Shown here one piece after another: positions 1 to 7,810 of a DNA stretch of 24,375 bases. This DNA is from DATAFF01 sp036257595. Lineage in GTDB: Bacteria; Pseudomonadota; Alphaproteobacteria; Rhizobiales; Aestuariivirgaceae. The first letter of the stretch is position 1; every line of letters begins with the position of its first letter. The notes under the pieces are model-generated. The model was given only the letters and a program-made list of their open reading frames with translations, searched no databases and had not been told where the DNA came from. The translations under genes and the position numbers were made by a program. The stretch spans positions 1-24,375 of the forward strand of contig DATAFF010000164.1 of NCBI GenBank assembly GCA_036257595.1, written 5' to 3'.

Positions 1-1480
1 CGAGCGGCAGGGCATCGAGGCCGTCATCGCCCTGGGTGATCGATTTGAACGGCTTGCCGTCGAAGCCAAGCGCCGAGCGCACCCAGAAACTGTCGACCGG
101 ATCGGTCAGGAGCAGCACCTCGACGCCGCGGGCGCGGAAGCCTTCGAGCTGCGGCGAGCTCTCGGCGCGACGGGCATCCTCGGCGGTGATGTAATAGATG
201 GCGGTCTGGCCCGGCTTCATCGTTGCCACATAGTCGGCAAGGCTGCGGTGGTCGCCGCCGGTGGTGCGGAAGCGGGCGATGTCATAAATCAGATCGCGCT
301 TGTCGGGGTCCTCGTAGAGACCCTCCTTGATGACGGCGCCGAAAGCCTCCCAGATCTTGTTCCAGGCGGCGGCATCGGCGGTCGCGGTCTTCTTGAACTC
401 GGCGAGCACGCGCTTGGTCAGGGCCTTGCGGATGGCAGCGACCGTCGGATTGTGCTGCAGCATCTCGCGGCTGACATTGAGCGGCAGGTCCTCGCAGTCG
501 ACAACACCGCGGACGAAACGCAGCCATGGCGGCAGGAGATCGGCATCATCGGTGATGAAGACGCGGCGAACATAGAGACGCTGGCGGCCGTTGCGGGCGG
601 GATCGTAAAGGTCGAAGGGGCGCACCGCCGGCACATAGAGCAGCACGGTGTATTCGTGGCGGCCCTCGGCGCGGTAGTGGATGGTGAGCGCCGGATCGGC
701 ATAGAGGCCGGAGACATAGCCGAAGAACTCCTTGTGCTCCTCGGGCGTGACCTCGGATCTGGGGCGCATCCAGATGGCACTCGCGGCATTGATCTGGGCG
801 TAGGTGTCCTTCTCCTTCTCGTCGGCGATCATGATCGGATGGGCGATGTGATCGGAGTAGCGGCGGACGATGTCGGCAAGGCGGGTGCGGTCGAGGAACT
901 CCTCGGCGTCGTCGCGCAGATGGAGTCTGACCTCGGTGCCGCGGCGATGGTGATGGCCGGCCGGTGCCGGCTCGACCGTGAAGGTGCCGGCGCCGTCAGA
1001 GCTCCAGATCCAGGTCTCGCCGGAGCCGGCCTTGCGGGAGATGACCTCGACGCGGGAGGCCACCATGAAGGCGGAGTAGAAGCCGATGCCGAACTGGCCG
1101 ATGAGGCGCGGCGCGTTGTCGCCGGCAAGCGCCTCGCGCATGAAGGCCTCGGTGCCCGATTTGGCGATGGTGCCGAGATTGTCGACCAGCTCGTCATGGC
1201 TCATGCCGATGCCGGTGTCGGCGACCGACAGACGCCTGGCGGTACGGTCGGGGGCGATGACGATGCGCAGCGCCCCCTCGCCCTCGAGCAGCGCCGGCTC
1301 GGCAATGGCCTGATAACGCAGCTTGTCCAGGGCATCGGCGGCGTTGGAGATCAGCTCGCGGAGGAACACCTCGCGCTCGGAATAGACCGAGTGCACCATG
1401 AGGTGGAGAAGGCGGGAGACTTCGGCCTGGAAGGCACGGGTCTCGGCAACACCGGACGCGGATGCGACGTTGTCGGGCAT
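1..1480 (-). CDS. htpG: Molecular chaperone HtpG (Hsp90 family), C-terminus cut off by window edge
   Basis: This is the bacterial Hsp90, an ATP-dependent dimeric cytosolic chaperone. Reading leftwards from the ATG at 1480, an open frame of 493 codons runs off the window start, so roughly 130 C-terminal residues (dimerisation domain) are missing compared with the usual 620-640. The N-terminal GHKL ATPase fold is clear: RELISNAADAL at residues 41-51 (Glu42, Asn46), DTGIGM at 88-93, and GQFGIGFYSAF at 128-138. The middle domain follows, including the conserved segment GVVDCEDLPLNVSREMLQ. No strong Shine-Dalgarno sequence is visible at this start, but conservation begins soon after it (AFQAEVSRLLHLMVHSVYS). 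An RpoH-like promoter lies just upstream, which fits heat-shock control. The gene is complete at its 5' end with no frameshift. Confidence 0.97.
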   Translation of the reverse strand, partial: MPDNVASASGVAETRAFQAEVSRLLHLMVHSVYSEREVFLRELISNAADALDKLRYQAIAEPALLEGEGALRIVIAPDRTARRLSVADTGIGMSHDELVDNLGTIAKSGTEAFMREALAGDNAPRLIGQFGIGFYSAFMVASRVEVISRKAGSGETWIWSSDGAGTFTVEPAPAGHHHRRGTEVRLHLRDDAEEFLDRTRLADIVRRYSDHIAHPIMIADEKEKDTYAQINAASAIWMRPRSEVTPEEHKEFFGYVSGLYADPALTIHYRAEGRHEYTVLLYVPAVRPFDLYDPARNGRQRLYVRRVFITDDADLLPPWLRFVRGVVDCEDLPLNVSREMLQHNPTVAAIRKALTKRVLAEFKKTATADAAAWNKIWEAFGAVIKEGLYEDPDKRDLIYDIARFRTTGGDHRSLADYVATMKPGQTAIYYITAEDARRAESSPQLEGFRARGVEVLLLTDPVDSFWVRSALGFDGKPFKSITQGDDGLDALPL

Positions 1481-1520
1481 GGCTTCAAGAAGACTGCTTA
1501 TGTCGTTGCTTCAGTTGCCG

Positions 1521-1549
1521 ATATCGGCAAGGCGGGTCGCAACGTCAAG
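1521..1549 (-). promoter_or_regulatory. Putative RpoH (sigma-32) promoter of htpG
   Basis: On the minus strand, CTTGAC (1549-1544) is followed by a 17-base spacer and CGATAT (1526-1521). This is close to the alphaproteobacterial RpoH pattern of CTTGA(A/C), about 17 bases, then C(C/T)ATAT-like. The predicted start is near 1514, about 34 bases before the htpG ATG. It also partly fits a sigma-70 promoter (TTGAC -35), so dual use is possible. The promoter sits downstream of a terminator at 1566-1596, so htpG would be transcribed independently of anything upstream. Confidence 0.55.
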
Positions 1550-1565
1550 AGGTGTCGTGGCGCCA

Positions 1566-1596
1566 AACAAAAAGCGGCCGGAGGGATCCGGCCGCA
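1566..1596 (-). terminator. Intrinsic terminator on minus strand upstream of htpG
   Basis: An 8-bp GC stem (GCGGCCGG / CCGGCCGC) is followed on the minus strand by TTTTTGTTT, a classic Rho-independent terminator. It faces towards htpG but lies upstream of the htpG promoter. It must therefore end a minus-strand transcript arising between it and position 2245, where no convincing gene is found. On the plus strand there is no T-tract. Confidence 0.7.
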
Positions 1597-1850
1597 AAAG
1601 GGGTGTTCGCCTGATCTCTCGACATGCGAACCTGGGGACAAGTTGGTCCGGCCTGCCACGGCACGACAACGGGGGCTGGGGGGCTTGGTTTCCGCGGCCG
1701 CCCCGGACAAACCGGACCAATGAGGCAACGTGGAAAATCTCGCTTCGGAATGGGATTTGAGCTTGACTGCTTCGGGGCGAAATTAAGAAATCAGTGCAGG
1801 CGCGCGTCGGCCCTTAACTTCGGACGCTCGCCGCTTCGAGGAACCAGGCC
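1597..1850. other. Intergenic region with no recognised gene, possibly carrying a small RNA
   Basis: Together with 1481-1596 this makes a 370-base gap between htpG and the DUF2794 gene. I see no tRNA, 6S, SRP or tmRNA signature. Short minus-strand frames (1511-1720, 1498-1728) run past the terminator at 1566-1596 and look like GC-rich chance frames. The strong minus-strand terminator suggests a non-coding transcript ends here, but no promoter for it could be named. The leftward part also holds AT-rich patches around 1780-1795 and TTAA at 1814-1817 that could belong to the DUF2794 promoter. Confidence 0.3.
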
Positions 1851-2237
1851 TTGGATGACTCCGAGCGGATAGTTCGGCTCCCCCCGCAGATCTCTGGCAG
1901 CGCGGGGGAGGAAAACAACGCCAGGGCAGCGGGCGAGCGGCCGATCGCGTTCGACCGCCAGGAATTGTTCGAGATACTCAATCTCTACGGGCGGAAGGTG
2001 GCGCAGGGGGAGTGGCGCGACTATTCGATCGATTTCGGGCGGGAGACGGCCGTGTTCGCGGTGTTCCGGCGGACCAGCGAGGTGCCGCTCTACCGGATCG
2101 AAAAGACGCCCCGGCTGTCGCGCCGGCAGGGTGCCTATGCGGTGGTGGCGCAGGGCGGGCTTGTGCTGAAACGGGGCCACGACCTCCGGCAGGTGCTGAG
2201 GGTGCTGCTCAAAGGGCCGAAGCTGCAAACGATCTGA
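1851..2237 (+). CDS. DUF2794 domain protein
   Basis: A 128-residue soluble protein of unknown function, recognised as the alphaproteobacteria-restricted DUF2794 family. Its core runs from about residue 33 to 125, with an FDRQELFEILNLYGR start, GEWRDYSIDF, FRRTSEVPLYRIEKTP, and RRQGAYAVVAQGGLVLKRGHD. The N-terminal 30 residues are poorly conserved and begin with the common IVRLPP-type stretch. The ATG is preceded by GAGGAACC about 14 bases upstream, a weakly placed ribosome site. It is a single gene, convergent with the Bax inhibitor-1-like gene; the terminator between them (2246-2272) has its T-tract only on the minus strand. Family assignment is firm; function is unknown. Confidence 0.9.
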   Translation: MDDSERIVRLPPQISGSAGEENNARAAGERPIAFDRQELFEILNLYGRKVAQGEWRDYSIDFGRETAVFAVFRRTSEVPLYRIEKTPRLSRRQGAYAVVAQGGLVLKRGHDLRQVLRVLLKGPKLQTI

Positions 2238-2241
2238 CATG

Positions 2242-2272
2242 AAAAGGGCCTCTGGAGGGTCTCCAGAGGCCC
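2242..2272 (-). terminator. Intrinsic terminator of the Bax inhibitor-1-like gene
   Basis: A perfect 12-bp stem (GGGCCTCTGGAG / CTCCAGAGGCCC) with a 3-base loop is followed on the minus strand by TTTT. It lies 28 bases past the stop codon of the membrane protein gene and directly after the convergent DUF2794 stop. It may also weakly stop plus-strand transcription, although no T-run follows on that strand. Confidence 0.8.
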
Positions 2273-2299
2273 GGATCGGTATCGCCCGGACGTTCAGCG

Positions 2300-3040
2300 C
2301 TACTCGCTGCTGCGCATGATGCCGAGAATGTTCAGGATGTGGATGAACAGGGTGATGAAACTGCCATAGAGCATGAACGCTCCGAAAATCGCCTTGCCCT
2401 GGGCAATGCCGACGGCGTCGCCCTCGACATACATCGCCTTGATCTGCTGCGTCTCGAAGGCGGTCACGCCAGCGAACAGCAACACAACGATGCCGGAGGT
2501 CACCAGGCTCATCATCGTGCTCTGGAAGAACACGACGTTAACCAACATGGCGATGATCAAGCCGATCGACGCGATCAGGAAGAAGGTGCCGAAGCCTGAG
2601 AGATCACGCTTGGTGGTGTAGCCGACGAGACTCGTGGCGGCAAAGGTCACCGCAGTGATCCCGAGGGCCCTGATGATGAGGTCAGGCGCCTGACCAAGGT
2701 AAAGGGCGATCATCGGCGATATGAACAGACCCCAAAGCGCGGCATAACCCCAGTAGGCGGCGTGCGCCATGGTGGCATTGCCGGAGAAGATCAGGCGCGG
2801 GGCAAAGAAACCCAGGCCAAGCAGGCCAAAGAACAACACCCATTTCATGGGGCCGAGCGCCACCGCCTGCATCAGCGCCGGGTTGGCCGCCATGAACATG
2901 GACACCAGCGCCGTCACCGCGACGCCGAGAGCCATGTAGTTGTAAACGCGAAGCATGTACGACCGCAGGCCCTCGTCGACTTCGCGAACCCGCGCGCCGG
3001 CCTGGGTTTGCGCGACGGTCCTGTATCTGGTCTCGACCAT
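2300..3040 (-). CDS. Bax inhibitor-1/YccA family inner-membrane protein
   Basis: A 246-residue polytopic protein. After an N-terminal soluble stretch of about 25 residues it shows about seven hydrophobic segments, ending with the family-typical last helices (AKAIFGAFMLYGSFITLF-like region, then HILNILGIMR). Bacterial relatives such as E. coli YccA interact with and modulate the FtsH protease; in eukaryotes the family is linked to calcium leak and cell-death suppression. The start at 3040 (MVETRYRTV) is chosen over an upstream ATG at 3109 because GAGGGAG sits just before it and the first 23 residues of the longer frame are not hydrophobic or family-like. A sigma-32-like promoter at 3082-3110 would overlap that longer frame, which supports the short start. 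Confidence 0.92.
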   Translation of the reverse strand: MVETRYRTVAQTQAGARVREVDEGLRSYMLRVYNYMALGVAVTALVSMFMAANPALMQAVALGPMKWVLFFGLLGLGFFAPRLIFSGNATMAHAAYWGYAALWGLFISPMIALYLGQAPDLIIRALGITAVTFAATSLVGYTTKRDLSGFGTFFLIASIGLIIAMLVNVVFFQSTMMSLVTSGIVVLLFAGVTAFETQQIKAMYVEGDAVGIAQGKAIFGAFMLYGSFITLFIHILNILGIMRSSE

Positions 3041-3081
3041 TTGGAACTCCCTCGTCACAGCGATAGCGCTGCGGTTTCCGA

Positions 3082-3110
3082 ATATGGGGAAGGCGTCGGA
3101 GGGTTGCAAG
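3082..3110 (-). promoter_or_regulatory. Putative RpoH-like promoter of the Bax inhibitor-1-like gene
   Basis: Minus strand CTTGCA (3110-3105), 17-base spacer, CCATAT (3087-3082). The spacing equals that of the htpG candidate and the -10 is a good alphaproteobacterial RpoH match. The predicted start is near 3075, about 35 bases before the chosen ATG. The assignment is by motif only. Confidence 0.45.
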
Positions 3111-3136
3111 CGCGGATGGGGAGGATTGCCGAAATT

Positions 3137-3691
3137 TCAGATGATTAGACGGCGGCGCGCGAGCGAATAGGCCTCCTCGATCGCATAGGGGCCGCCGCCG
3201 CGGGACGGGCGGGAGGAAAAGAGCACGAACCGGCTGACTTCGAAGGGCCGGCTCTCATAGAGGTTGTGGGACGCGATATAGTCGTGAAGGCCGTCAAGAC
3301 GGGTGTCCTTTAGCCGGGCAATCGTCACATGAGGGGTGAATTTCCGCTGTTCGGGGGGCAGGCCCAGCATCTGGCAGATGCGCTCATGGGTCGACTGGAG
3401 CCGCTTCAGGTCCTCACCCTCGGCGGCAACGCCGACATAAAGGGCGTGCGGCTTGTTGCCGCCGAAAGCGCCAACGCCCTTGAGCCTGATGCGGAACGGC
3501 CGGGCCACCACGGTGTCGAGGGCATCGGCGATCTCGTGCGCCAGGCCGTCCTCAATGTCGCCGATGAAGCGCAGGGTGATGTGGAAGGATTCGCGGTCGA
3601 TCCAGCGGGCGCCCCAAACGCCGCCACGCATGAGTTCAAGCTCAAAGGCAATATCGGGGGGAATCTCGAGGCCGGTGAAGAGACGCGGCAT
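3137..3691 (-). CDS. thpR: RNA 2',3'-cyclic phosphodiesterase (2H family)
   Basis: A 184-residue protein of the 2H phosphoesterase superfamily (formerly called 2'-5' RNA ligase), which opens 2',3'-cyclic phosphates on RNA ends to 2'-phosphates. Both catalytic HxTx motifs are present: HITL at residues 37-40 and HVTI at 121-124, about 84 residues apart as expected. The N-terminus MPRLFTGLEIP is typical of the family. The ATG at 3691 is preceded by AGGAGGAC at good spacing, so the start is secure. It lies between tesA and the Bax inhibitor-1-like gene on the same strand, with gaps near 100 bases on each side, so each may have its own promoter. Confidence 0.93.
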   Translation of the reverse strand: MPRLFTGLEIPPDIAFELELMRGGVWGARWIDRESFHITLRFIGDIEDGLAHEIADALDTVVARPFRIRLKGVGAFGGNKPHALYVGVAAEGEDLKRLQSTHERICQMLGLPPEQRKFTPHVTIARLKDTRLDGLHDYIASHNLYESRPFEVSRFVLFSSRPSRGGGPYAIEEAYSLARRRLII

Positions 3692-3792
3692 GCTGTCCTC
3701 CTCATCGTCGTGAAGCCGAATCAGCTTCGCAACATCAACGCTACACGTAATTTGGGCCGGTGCAACCGGAACAAACGATTTATAACGTGGTG

Positions 3793-4416
3793 TCAGCGGG
3801 TTGATTTGCCGAGAGCCGAGATCACGGCAGGCAGGATGCGGGTGACGATCGCCGCGACGCCGGCCGCCGTCGGATGCATGCCGTCCGGCTGATTGAGCCG
3901 CGGGTCGCCGGCAACTCGATCGAGAAAGAACGGGTAGAGCGGCACGCCGTGGCGCGTGGCAAGCGCGGGATAGATGGCGTCGAAAGTTCTCGCGTAGTCC
4001 GCCCCCATATTCGGCGGCGCCCGCATACCGACGAGCAGCACCGCGATGTTGCGCGCCTTCAGGCGTCCGAGCAACCGGTCGAGTGCGTCGCGGGTAACCG
4101 CCGGGTCGATGCCGCGAAGCGCATCATTGGCGCCGAGCTCGACGATGACGAGCACGGTGCCATCGGGAACCGCCCAGTCGAGCCGGGCGGCACCGGCGGA
4201 GGCGGTGTCGCCCGACACGCCGGCATTGGCGACCTTTGCATCGATGCCCTTCTCGACCAGGGCCGCTTCGAGGCGGGTGGCGAAATCTTCACCCTGTGCC
4301 AGGCCAAAGCCGGCGGTGAGGCTGTCACCGAGGGCGACGATCTGCAGCGGCGCGGCGCTCGCCGGAAACGCGGCGGCGAGGAGGAAGGCGAGGACGAGGG
4401 TCGGGAGCAGGGGCAT
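3793..4416 (-). CDS. tesA: Arylesterase / acyl-CoA thioesterase I-like SGNH hydrolase
   Basis: A periplasmic lipolytic enzyme of 207 residues in the GDSL/SGNH family, related to E. coli TesA. A signal peptide is clear (MPLLPTLVLAFLLAAAFPASA then AP). The four blocks are all present: GDSL with Ser32, AGVSGDT with Gly66, GAND with Asn97, and DGMHP with Asp178 and His181. A longer frame starting at 4476 is rejected: its extra 20 residues are encoded by intergenic repeat copy A and would place charged residues before the signal peptide. It is divergent from the ybbA/ybbP-type transporter, the same association as tesA-ybbA-ybbP in E. coli. The substrate is not predictable from sequence. Confidence 0.9.
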   Translation of the reverse strand: MPLLPTLVLAFLLAAAFPASAAPLQIVALGDSLTAGFGLAQGEDFATRLEAALVEKGIDAKVANAGVSGDTASAGAARLDWAVPDGTVLVIVELGANDALRGIDPAVTRDALDRLLGRLKARNIAVLLVGMRAPPNMGADYARTFDAIYPALATRHGVPLYPFFLDRVAGDPRLNQPDGMHPTAAGVAAIVTRILPAVISALGKSTR

Positions 4417-4430
4417 GGGTGGTGAATAGT

Positions 4431-4500
4431 GGGTGGGCAGTAGGCGATGGGCAATAGGCCGTGAGCGTGCCCCCATGGCTACTGCCTAATGCCCACTGCC
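4431..4500 (-). repeat. GGCAGTA-family palindromic intergenic repeat, copy A
   Basis: This lies between the divergent tesA and ybbA-like genes, in the orientation opposite to the other four copies. Read on the minus strand it has GGCAGTGGGCATTAGGCAGT, a spacer, then GCTCACGGCCTATTGCC and further degenerate heptamers extending towards 4424. Arms pair imperfectly across the spacer. It is the most diverged copy and begins only about 15 bases from the tesA start codon, so it must lie in the tesA 5' leader or promoter region. Confidence 0.7.
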
Positions 4501-4546
4501 TTTTTGCCCCTCGCATATCGACGCGCCCCAGCCTATGTAGCCGAGC

Positions 4547-5233
4547 GTGAACAGAGCGGTTTTCCTCCATGATGTGCGGGTGACACTGCCGAGCCGGGCC
4601 GGCCCGGTGGCGATTCTCAGGGGCTGCGATCTCGTGGCGGAGGCCGGGGAGGCGGTGGGATTGGTCGGGCCGTCTGGGTCCGGCAAGACCACCATACTGA
4701 TGGTGGTTGCCGGGCTCGAAGCGGTGACGGGCGGGACGGTCGAGGTGGCGGGCCAGGACCTCACCCGGCTGGACGAGGATGCGCTGGCGCGCTTCCGGCG
4801 CGACCATGTCGGCATCGTGTTCCAGGCGTTTCACCTGATCCCGGCAATGACAGCGCTCGAGAACGTGGCGGTGCCGCTCGAATTCCGCGGGCTCGCCCGG
4901 GCCCAGATGATCGCCCGGGAGGCGCTCGAGGCGGTCGGGCTCGGCCACCGGGTCAGCCACTATCCGGGTCAGCTGTCGGGCGGCGAGCAGCAACGGGTGG
5001 CGATCGCTAGGGCGCTCGCCGCCGGGGCACAGGTCATCCTCGCCGATGAGCCGACCGGCAATCTCGATCAGGAGACCGGCCAGAAGATCATGGAGCTGCT
5101 GTTCGCCCTGCAGCGGGAACGCGGCACGACGCTGCTGCTCGTCACCCATGACCATGAGCTGGTGAAACGCTGCGACCGGGTGCTCGAGGTGCGCGACGGT
5201 CGGATCGGCGCAATGGAACAGCGGGTCGCATGA
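4547..5233 (+). CDS. ybbA: ABC transporter ATPase, YbbA/LolD-type
   Basis: A 228-residue ATP-binding subunit of a MacB/LolD-type (type VII) ABC system that couples cytosolic ATP hydrolysis to a large FtsX-like permease. It has Walker A GPSGSGKT at 41-48, Q-loop Gln93, signature LSGGEQQ at 143-149, Walker B VILADE at 163-168, and the switch His201. The start is GTG at 4547; an ATG at 4534 runs at once into a stop codon. Its stop overlaps the next ATG by four bases (ATGA), so translation is coupled to the permease. The substrate is unknown. Members beside tesA and a YbbP-like permease are thought to act on lipids or lipoprotein-like envelope substrates, but that is inference. Confidence 0.93.
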   Translation: MNRAVFLHDVRVTLPSRAGPVAILRGCDLVAEAGEAVGLVGPSGSGKTTILMVVAGLEAVTGGTVEVAGQDLTRLDEDALARFRRDHVGIVFQAFHLIPAMTALENVAVPLEFRGLARAQMIAREALEAVGLGHRVSHYPGQLSGGEQQRVAIARALAAGAQVILADEPTGNLDQETGQKIMELLFALQRERGTTLLLVTHDHELVKRCDRVLEVRDGRIGAMEQRVA

Positions 5234-7746
5234 TCAGGCTGGCGGCCCGTCTGGCGTTCAGGGAACTCCGCTCCGGGCTGCAAGGCCTCGGGCTGATGGT
5301 GGCGTGCCTGGCGCTCGGCGTCAGCGCCATCGCGGTGGTCGGCGCGCTGTCGGCGGCGATCGCGCGGGGACTGTCGGAGCAGGGCCAGCCGCTGCTCGGC
5401 GGCGATCTCGAATTTGCGGTGATGCATCGCAGCCTCACCGCACCCGAGCAGGTCTTTCTATCGGCGCGCGGACAGGTGAGCACGGTGGCGACGCTGCGCG
5501 GCATGGCCTCGGCCAAGGGTGAGCGAGCGCTGGTCGAGGTCAAGGCGGTCGATCCGGTCTATCCGTTGTTCGGCACGGTCAAGCTCGGCGACGGCAGCGA
5601 TCTCTCGACAGCGCTGGCGCGGCGCGGCGAGCACTTTGGCGCGATCGCCGATCCGGCGCTTCTCGGCAAGCTCGGGATCGGCCCGGGCGATACGATCCAG
5701 CTCGGAAATCGAGAGTTCGAGCTCAGGGCGGCGCTCCTCGGTGAGCCCGACCGGGTGGCCGATGGCTTTGCGCTTGGGCCGCGGCTGATGATCTCGCGCG
5801 AGGGGCTCGCGGCCACCGGGCTGGTGCAGCCGGGGAGCCTCGTCACCTGGCGGCACCGGCTCAAGCTCGCCAGCACCGGCGACAGCGATGTCAAGCAGGT
5901 GATGCAGGAAGCGAGGCGGCAGTTTCCGCAAGCCGGCTGGCGCATTCGCGGTCGGGACAACGCGGCGCCGCAGGTCGGGCGGTTCGTCGATCGCGTCAGC
6001 TTCTTCCTGTCGCTCGCGGGCCTGGCGGCGCTGATCACCGGCGGCGTCGGGGTGGCCAACACGGTCAGGGCCTTTCTCAATCGGCGCATGGCGAATATCG
6101 CGATGTTGAAATGCCTCGGGGCATCGGCTGGGCTGGTTTTCCAGATCTATTTCATCGAGGTCCTGGCGGTGGCGCTGCTCGCGGTCGTCATCGGGCTCGT
6201 TCCGGGTGCGATCGCGCCGGCCGTCGTCAGCGGGCTGTTCGGCGCGGCGCTGCCGCTCCCCATCGCCACCGGTGTCGAATGGGGCGCATTGGCACTGGCG
6301 GCCGTCTATGGCCTTATCGCCGCGGTCGGCTTCGCGGTCGGGCCGCTGGCGCTCGCCATGGATGTGCGGGCGATCACGCTGCTGCGCAGCGCCGCCGGAC
6401 TGGCGCGGGCGCAACATCGCATCAGGATCATCGCGGTCCAGGCGGCGGCAGCGCTGGCGCTTGCGGTCATTGCCCTGATGACCTTGCCGGACCTCACCAT
6501 CACGGCCTGGTTCATCGGCGGCTTGGCGCTGTCCTTCGCCGTGCTGTCCGGACTGGCCCGGCTCTTGATGCTCGCCGCCGAGCGACTTCCTGCACCGGCC
6601 AATGCGGTGAGGGCCTATGCGGTGAGCTCGCTCTATCGTCCGGGCAGCGCCACGCCCTCGGCGGTGCTGTCGCTCGGCCTCGGACTCACGCTGTTCGTAA
6701 CGCTGGCGCTGGTCGACCGATCGATCAGCAGCGAGCTGCGTTCGAGCCTGCCGGCGAGCGCGCCATCCTTCTATTTCCTCGATGTGCCGAACGGCGAGCG
6801 CGACCGGTTCGTGGCGTTGCTGCGTGACACCTCGGGCAGCGACCGCATCGGCGATGCACCGATGCTGCGCGGCCAGATCACCAAGGTGAACGGCATCGCG
6901 GCCGACAAGGTGCGATCGTCTCCCGATGCCCGGTGGGCGCTGGGCGGCGATCGCGGCCTGACCTATGCGGCAGAGCCGCCGCGGGGCAGCGACATCGTCG
7001 CCGGCTCGTGGTGGCCACGGGACTATAGCGGGCCGCCGCTCGTGTCGTTCACCGCCGATGTGGCGAACGGCCTCGGGCTCAAGCTTGGCGACACGATCAG
7101 CGTCAATGTGCTGGGGCGGGAGGTGACGGCGAGGATCGCGAGCCTGCGCGAGGTCAACTGGCGAAGCCTCGAGATGAATTTCGTGATGATCTTCTCGCCC
7201 AACACGCTGGAGCAGGCACCGCATACCCATCTCGTGACGGTGCATGCGGCGCCCGAGACCCAGCCGGCGGTGCTCAAGGCGGTGTCGCGGGCCTATCCGG
7301 CGGTGACGGCGATCAGCATTGCGGAAGCGCTCGAAACGGTCGGAAGCGTTCTCGCCCGGCTGGTGGCGGCGGTGCGCATGGCGAGCGGCGTGACGCTGTT
7401 TGCCGGCGTGCTGGTGCTGGCGGGCGCGCTGGCGGCGACGCTCGCCGGCCGGCAGCATGATTTCGCCATCCTCAAGACCTTCGGCGCAACCCGACGGCAA
7501 CTCATCTGGGCACTGGTCGGCGAGCATGCGCTGCTCGGCCTCATCTGCGCCTGCTTCGCCATGCTGATCGGCTCGGCGGCGGCGTTGGCGATCGTAAACC
7601 ACGTGCTCGAGATGCATTTCGACTTTTCGCTGGCGGTGGCGCTGTGGACGGCATTGGCGGCGATGGCGCTGACGATCGTTGCTGGCGTGGCGACGGCCTG
7701 GCCGGCCTTGTCGGTCAGGCCAGCGCGGCATCTTAGAAGCGATTGA
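5230..7746 (+). CDS. ybbP: FtsX-like ABC transporter permease, YbbP-type
   Basis: An 838-residue inner-membrane permease with the duplicated FtsX architecture of YbbP-like proteins. It has an N-terminal membrane helix near residues 15-40, a large periplasmic domain, a first FtsX helix bundle at about 255-380 (containing MLKCLGASAGLVFQIYFIE), central helices near 395-455, a second periplasmic domain, and a second FtsX bundle at about 705-838 (containing AILKTFGATRRQLIWALVGE). The two K(C/T)xGA(S/T) coupling motifs mark the cytoplasmic loops that contact the ATPase. The length is normal for the family. It is translated from an ATG overlapping the ATPase stop codon. Long frames on the opposite strand are GC-driven shadows. 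Confidence 0.92.
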   Translation: MIRLAARLAFRELRSGLQGLGLMVACLALGVSAIAVVGALSAAIARGLSEQGQPLLGGDLEFAVMHRSLTAPEQVFLSARGQVSTVATLRGMASAKGERALVEVKAVDPVYPLFGTVKLGDGSDLSTALARRGEHFGAIADPALLGKLGIGPGDTIQLGNREFELRAALLGEPDRVADGFALGPRLMISREGLAATGLVQPGSLVTWRHRLKLASTGDSDVKQVMQEARRQFPQAGWRIRGRDNAAPQVGRFVDRVSFFLSLAGLAALITGGVGVANTVRAFLNRRMANIAMLKCLGASAGLVFQIYFIEVLAVALLAVVIGLVPGAIAPAVVSGLFGAALPLPIATGVEWGALALAAVYGLIAAVGFAVGPLALAMDVRAITLLRSAAGLARAQHRIRIIAVQAAAALALAVIALMTLPDLTITAWFIGGLALSFAVLSGLARLLMLAAERLPAPANAVRAYAVSSLYRPGSATPSAVLSLGLGLTLFVTLALVDRSISSELRSSLPASAPSFYFLDVPNGERDRFVALLRDTSGSDRIGDAPMLRGQITKVNGIAADKVRSSPDARWALGGDRGLTYAAEPPRGSDIVAGSWWPRDYSGPPLVSFTADVANGLGLKLGDTISVNVLGREVTARIASLREVNWRSLEMNFVMIFSPNTLEQAPHTHLVTVHAAPETQPAVLKAVSRAYPAVTAISIAEALETVGSVLARLVAAVRMASGVTLFAGVLVLAGALAATLAGRQHDFAILKTFGATRRQLIWALVGEHALLGLICACFAMLIGSAAALAIVNHVLEMHFDFSLAVALWTALAAMALTIVAGVATAWPALSVRPARHLRSD

Positions 7747-7759
7747 TCCGGCCGGTCAT

Positions 7760-7789
7760 TTGCAAGGGCGGTCCGGCCTCGCGTATTGT
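7760..7789 (+). promoter_or_regulatory. Possible promoter of the adenosyltransferase gene
   Basis: TTGCAA (7760-7765), 18-base spacer, TATTGT (7784-7789). It lies just after the permease stop codon. The resulting leader would be only about 14 bases, just enough for the GGGAG ribosome site at 7797-7801. Confidence 0.3.
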
Positions 7790-7810
7790 CGCCGACGGGA
7801 GATGATGTCG

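Noticed and set aside
248..1723. 491-codon plus-strand frame opposite htpG
   Set aside because: The opposite strand encodes an unmistakable HtpG with all ATPase motifs; the frame is a GC-driven shadow and reads through a terminator.
1597..1850. A tRNA or known housekeeping RNA ahead of the minus-strand terminator
   Set aside because: No cloverleaf, T-loop GGTTCGAAT-type arm with matching acceptor, or SRP/6S/tmRNA signature could be traced.
4500..4546. A promoter with TATGTA at 4534-4539 giving a leaderless ybbA-like mRNA
   Set aside because: No acceptable -35 lies at 16-18 bases; the only TTG-containing candidate is 24 bases away.
5458..7731. 757-codon minus-strand frame opposite the ABC permease
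   Set aside because: The product is low-complexity Arg/His/Gln-rich sequence, typical of antisense frames in GC-rich genes; the permease is clearly coding.
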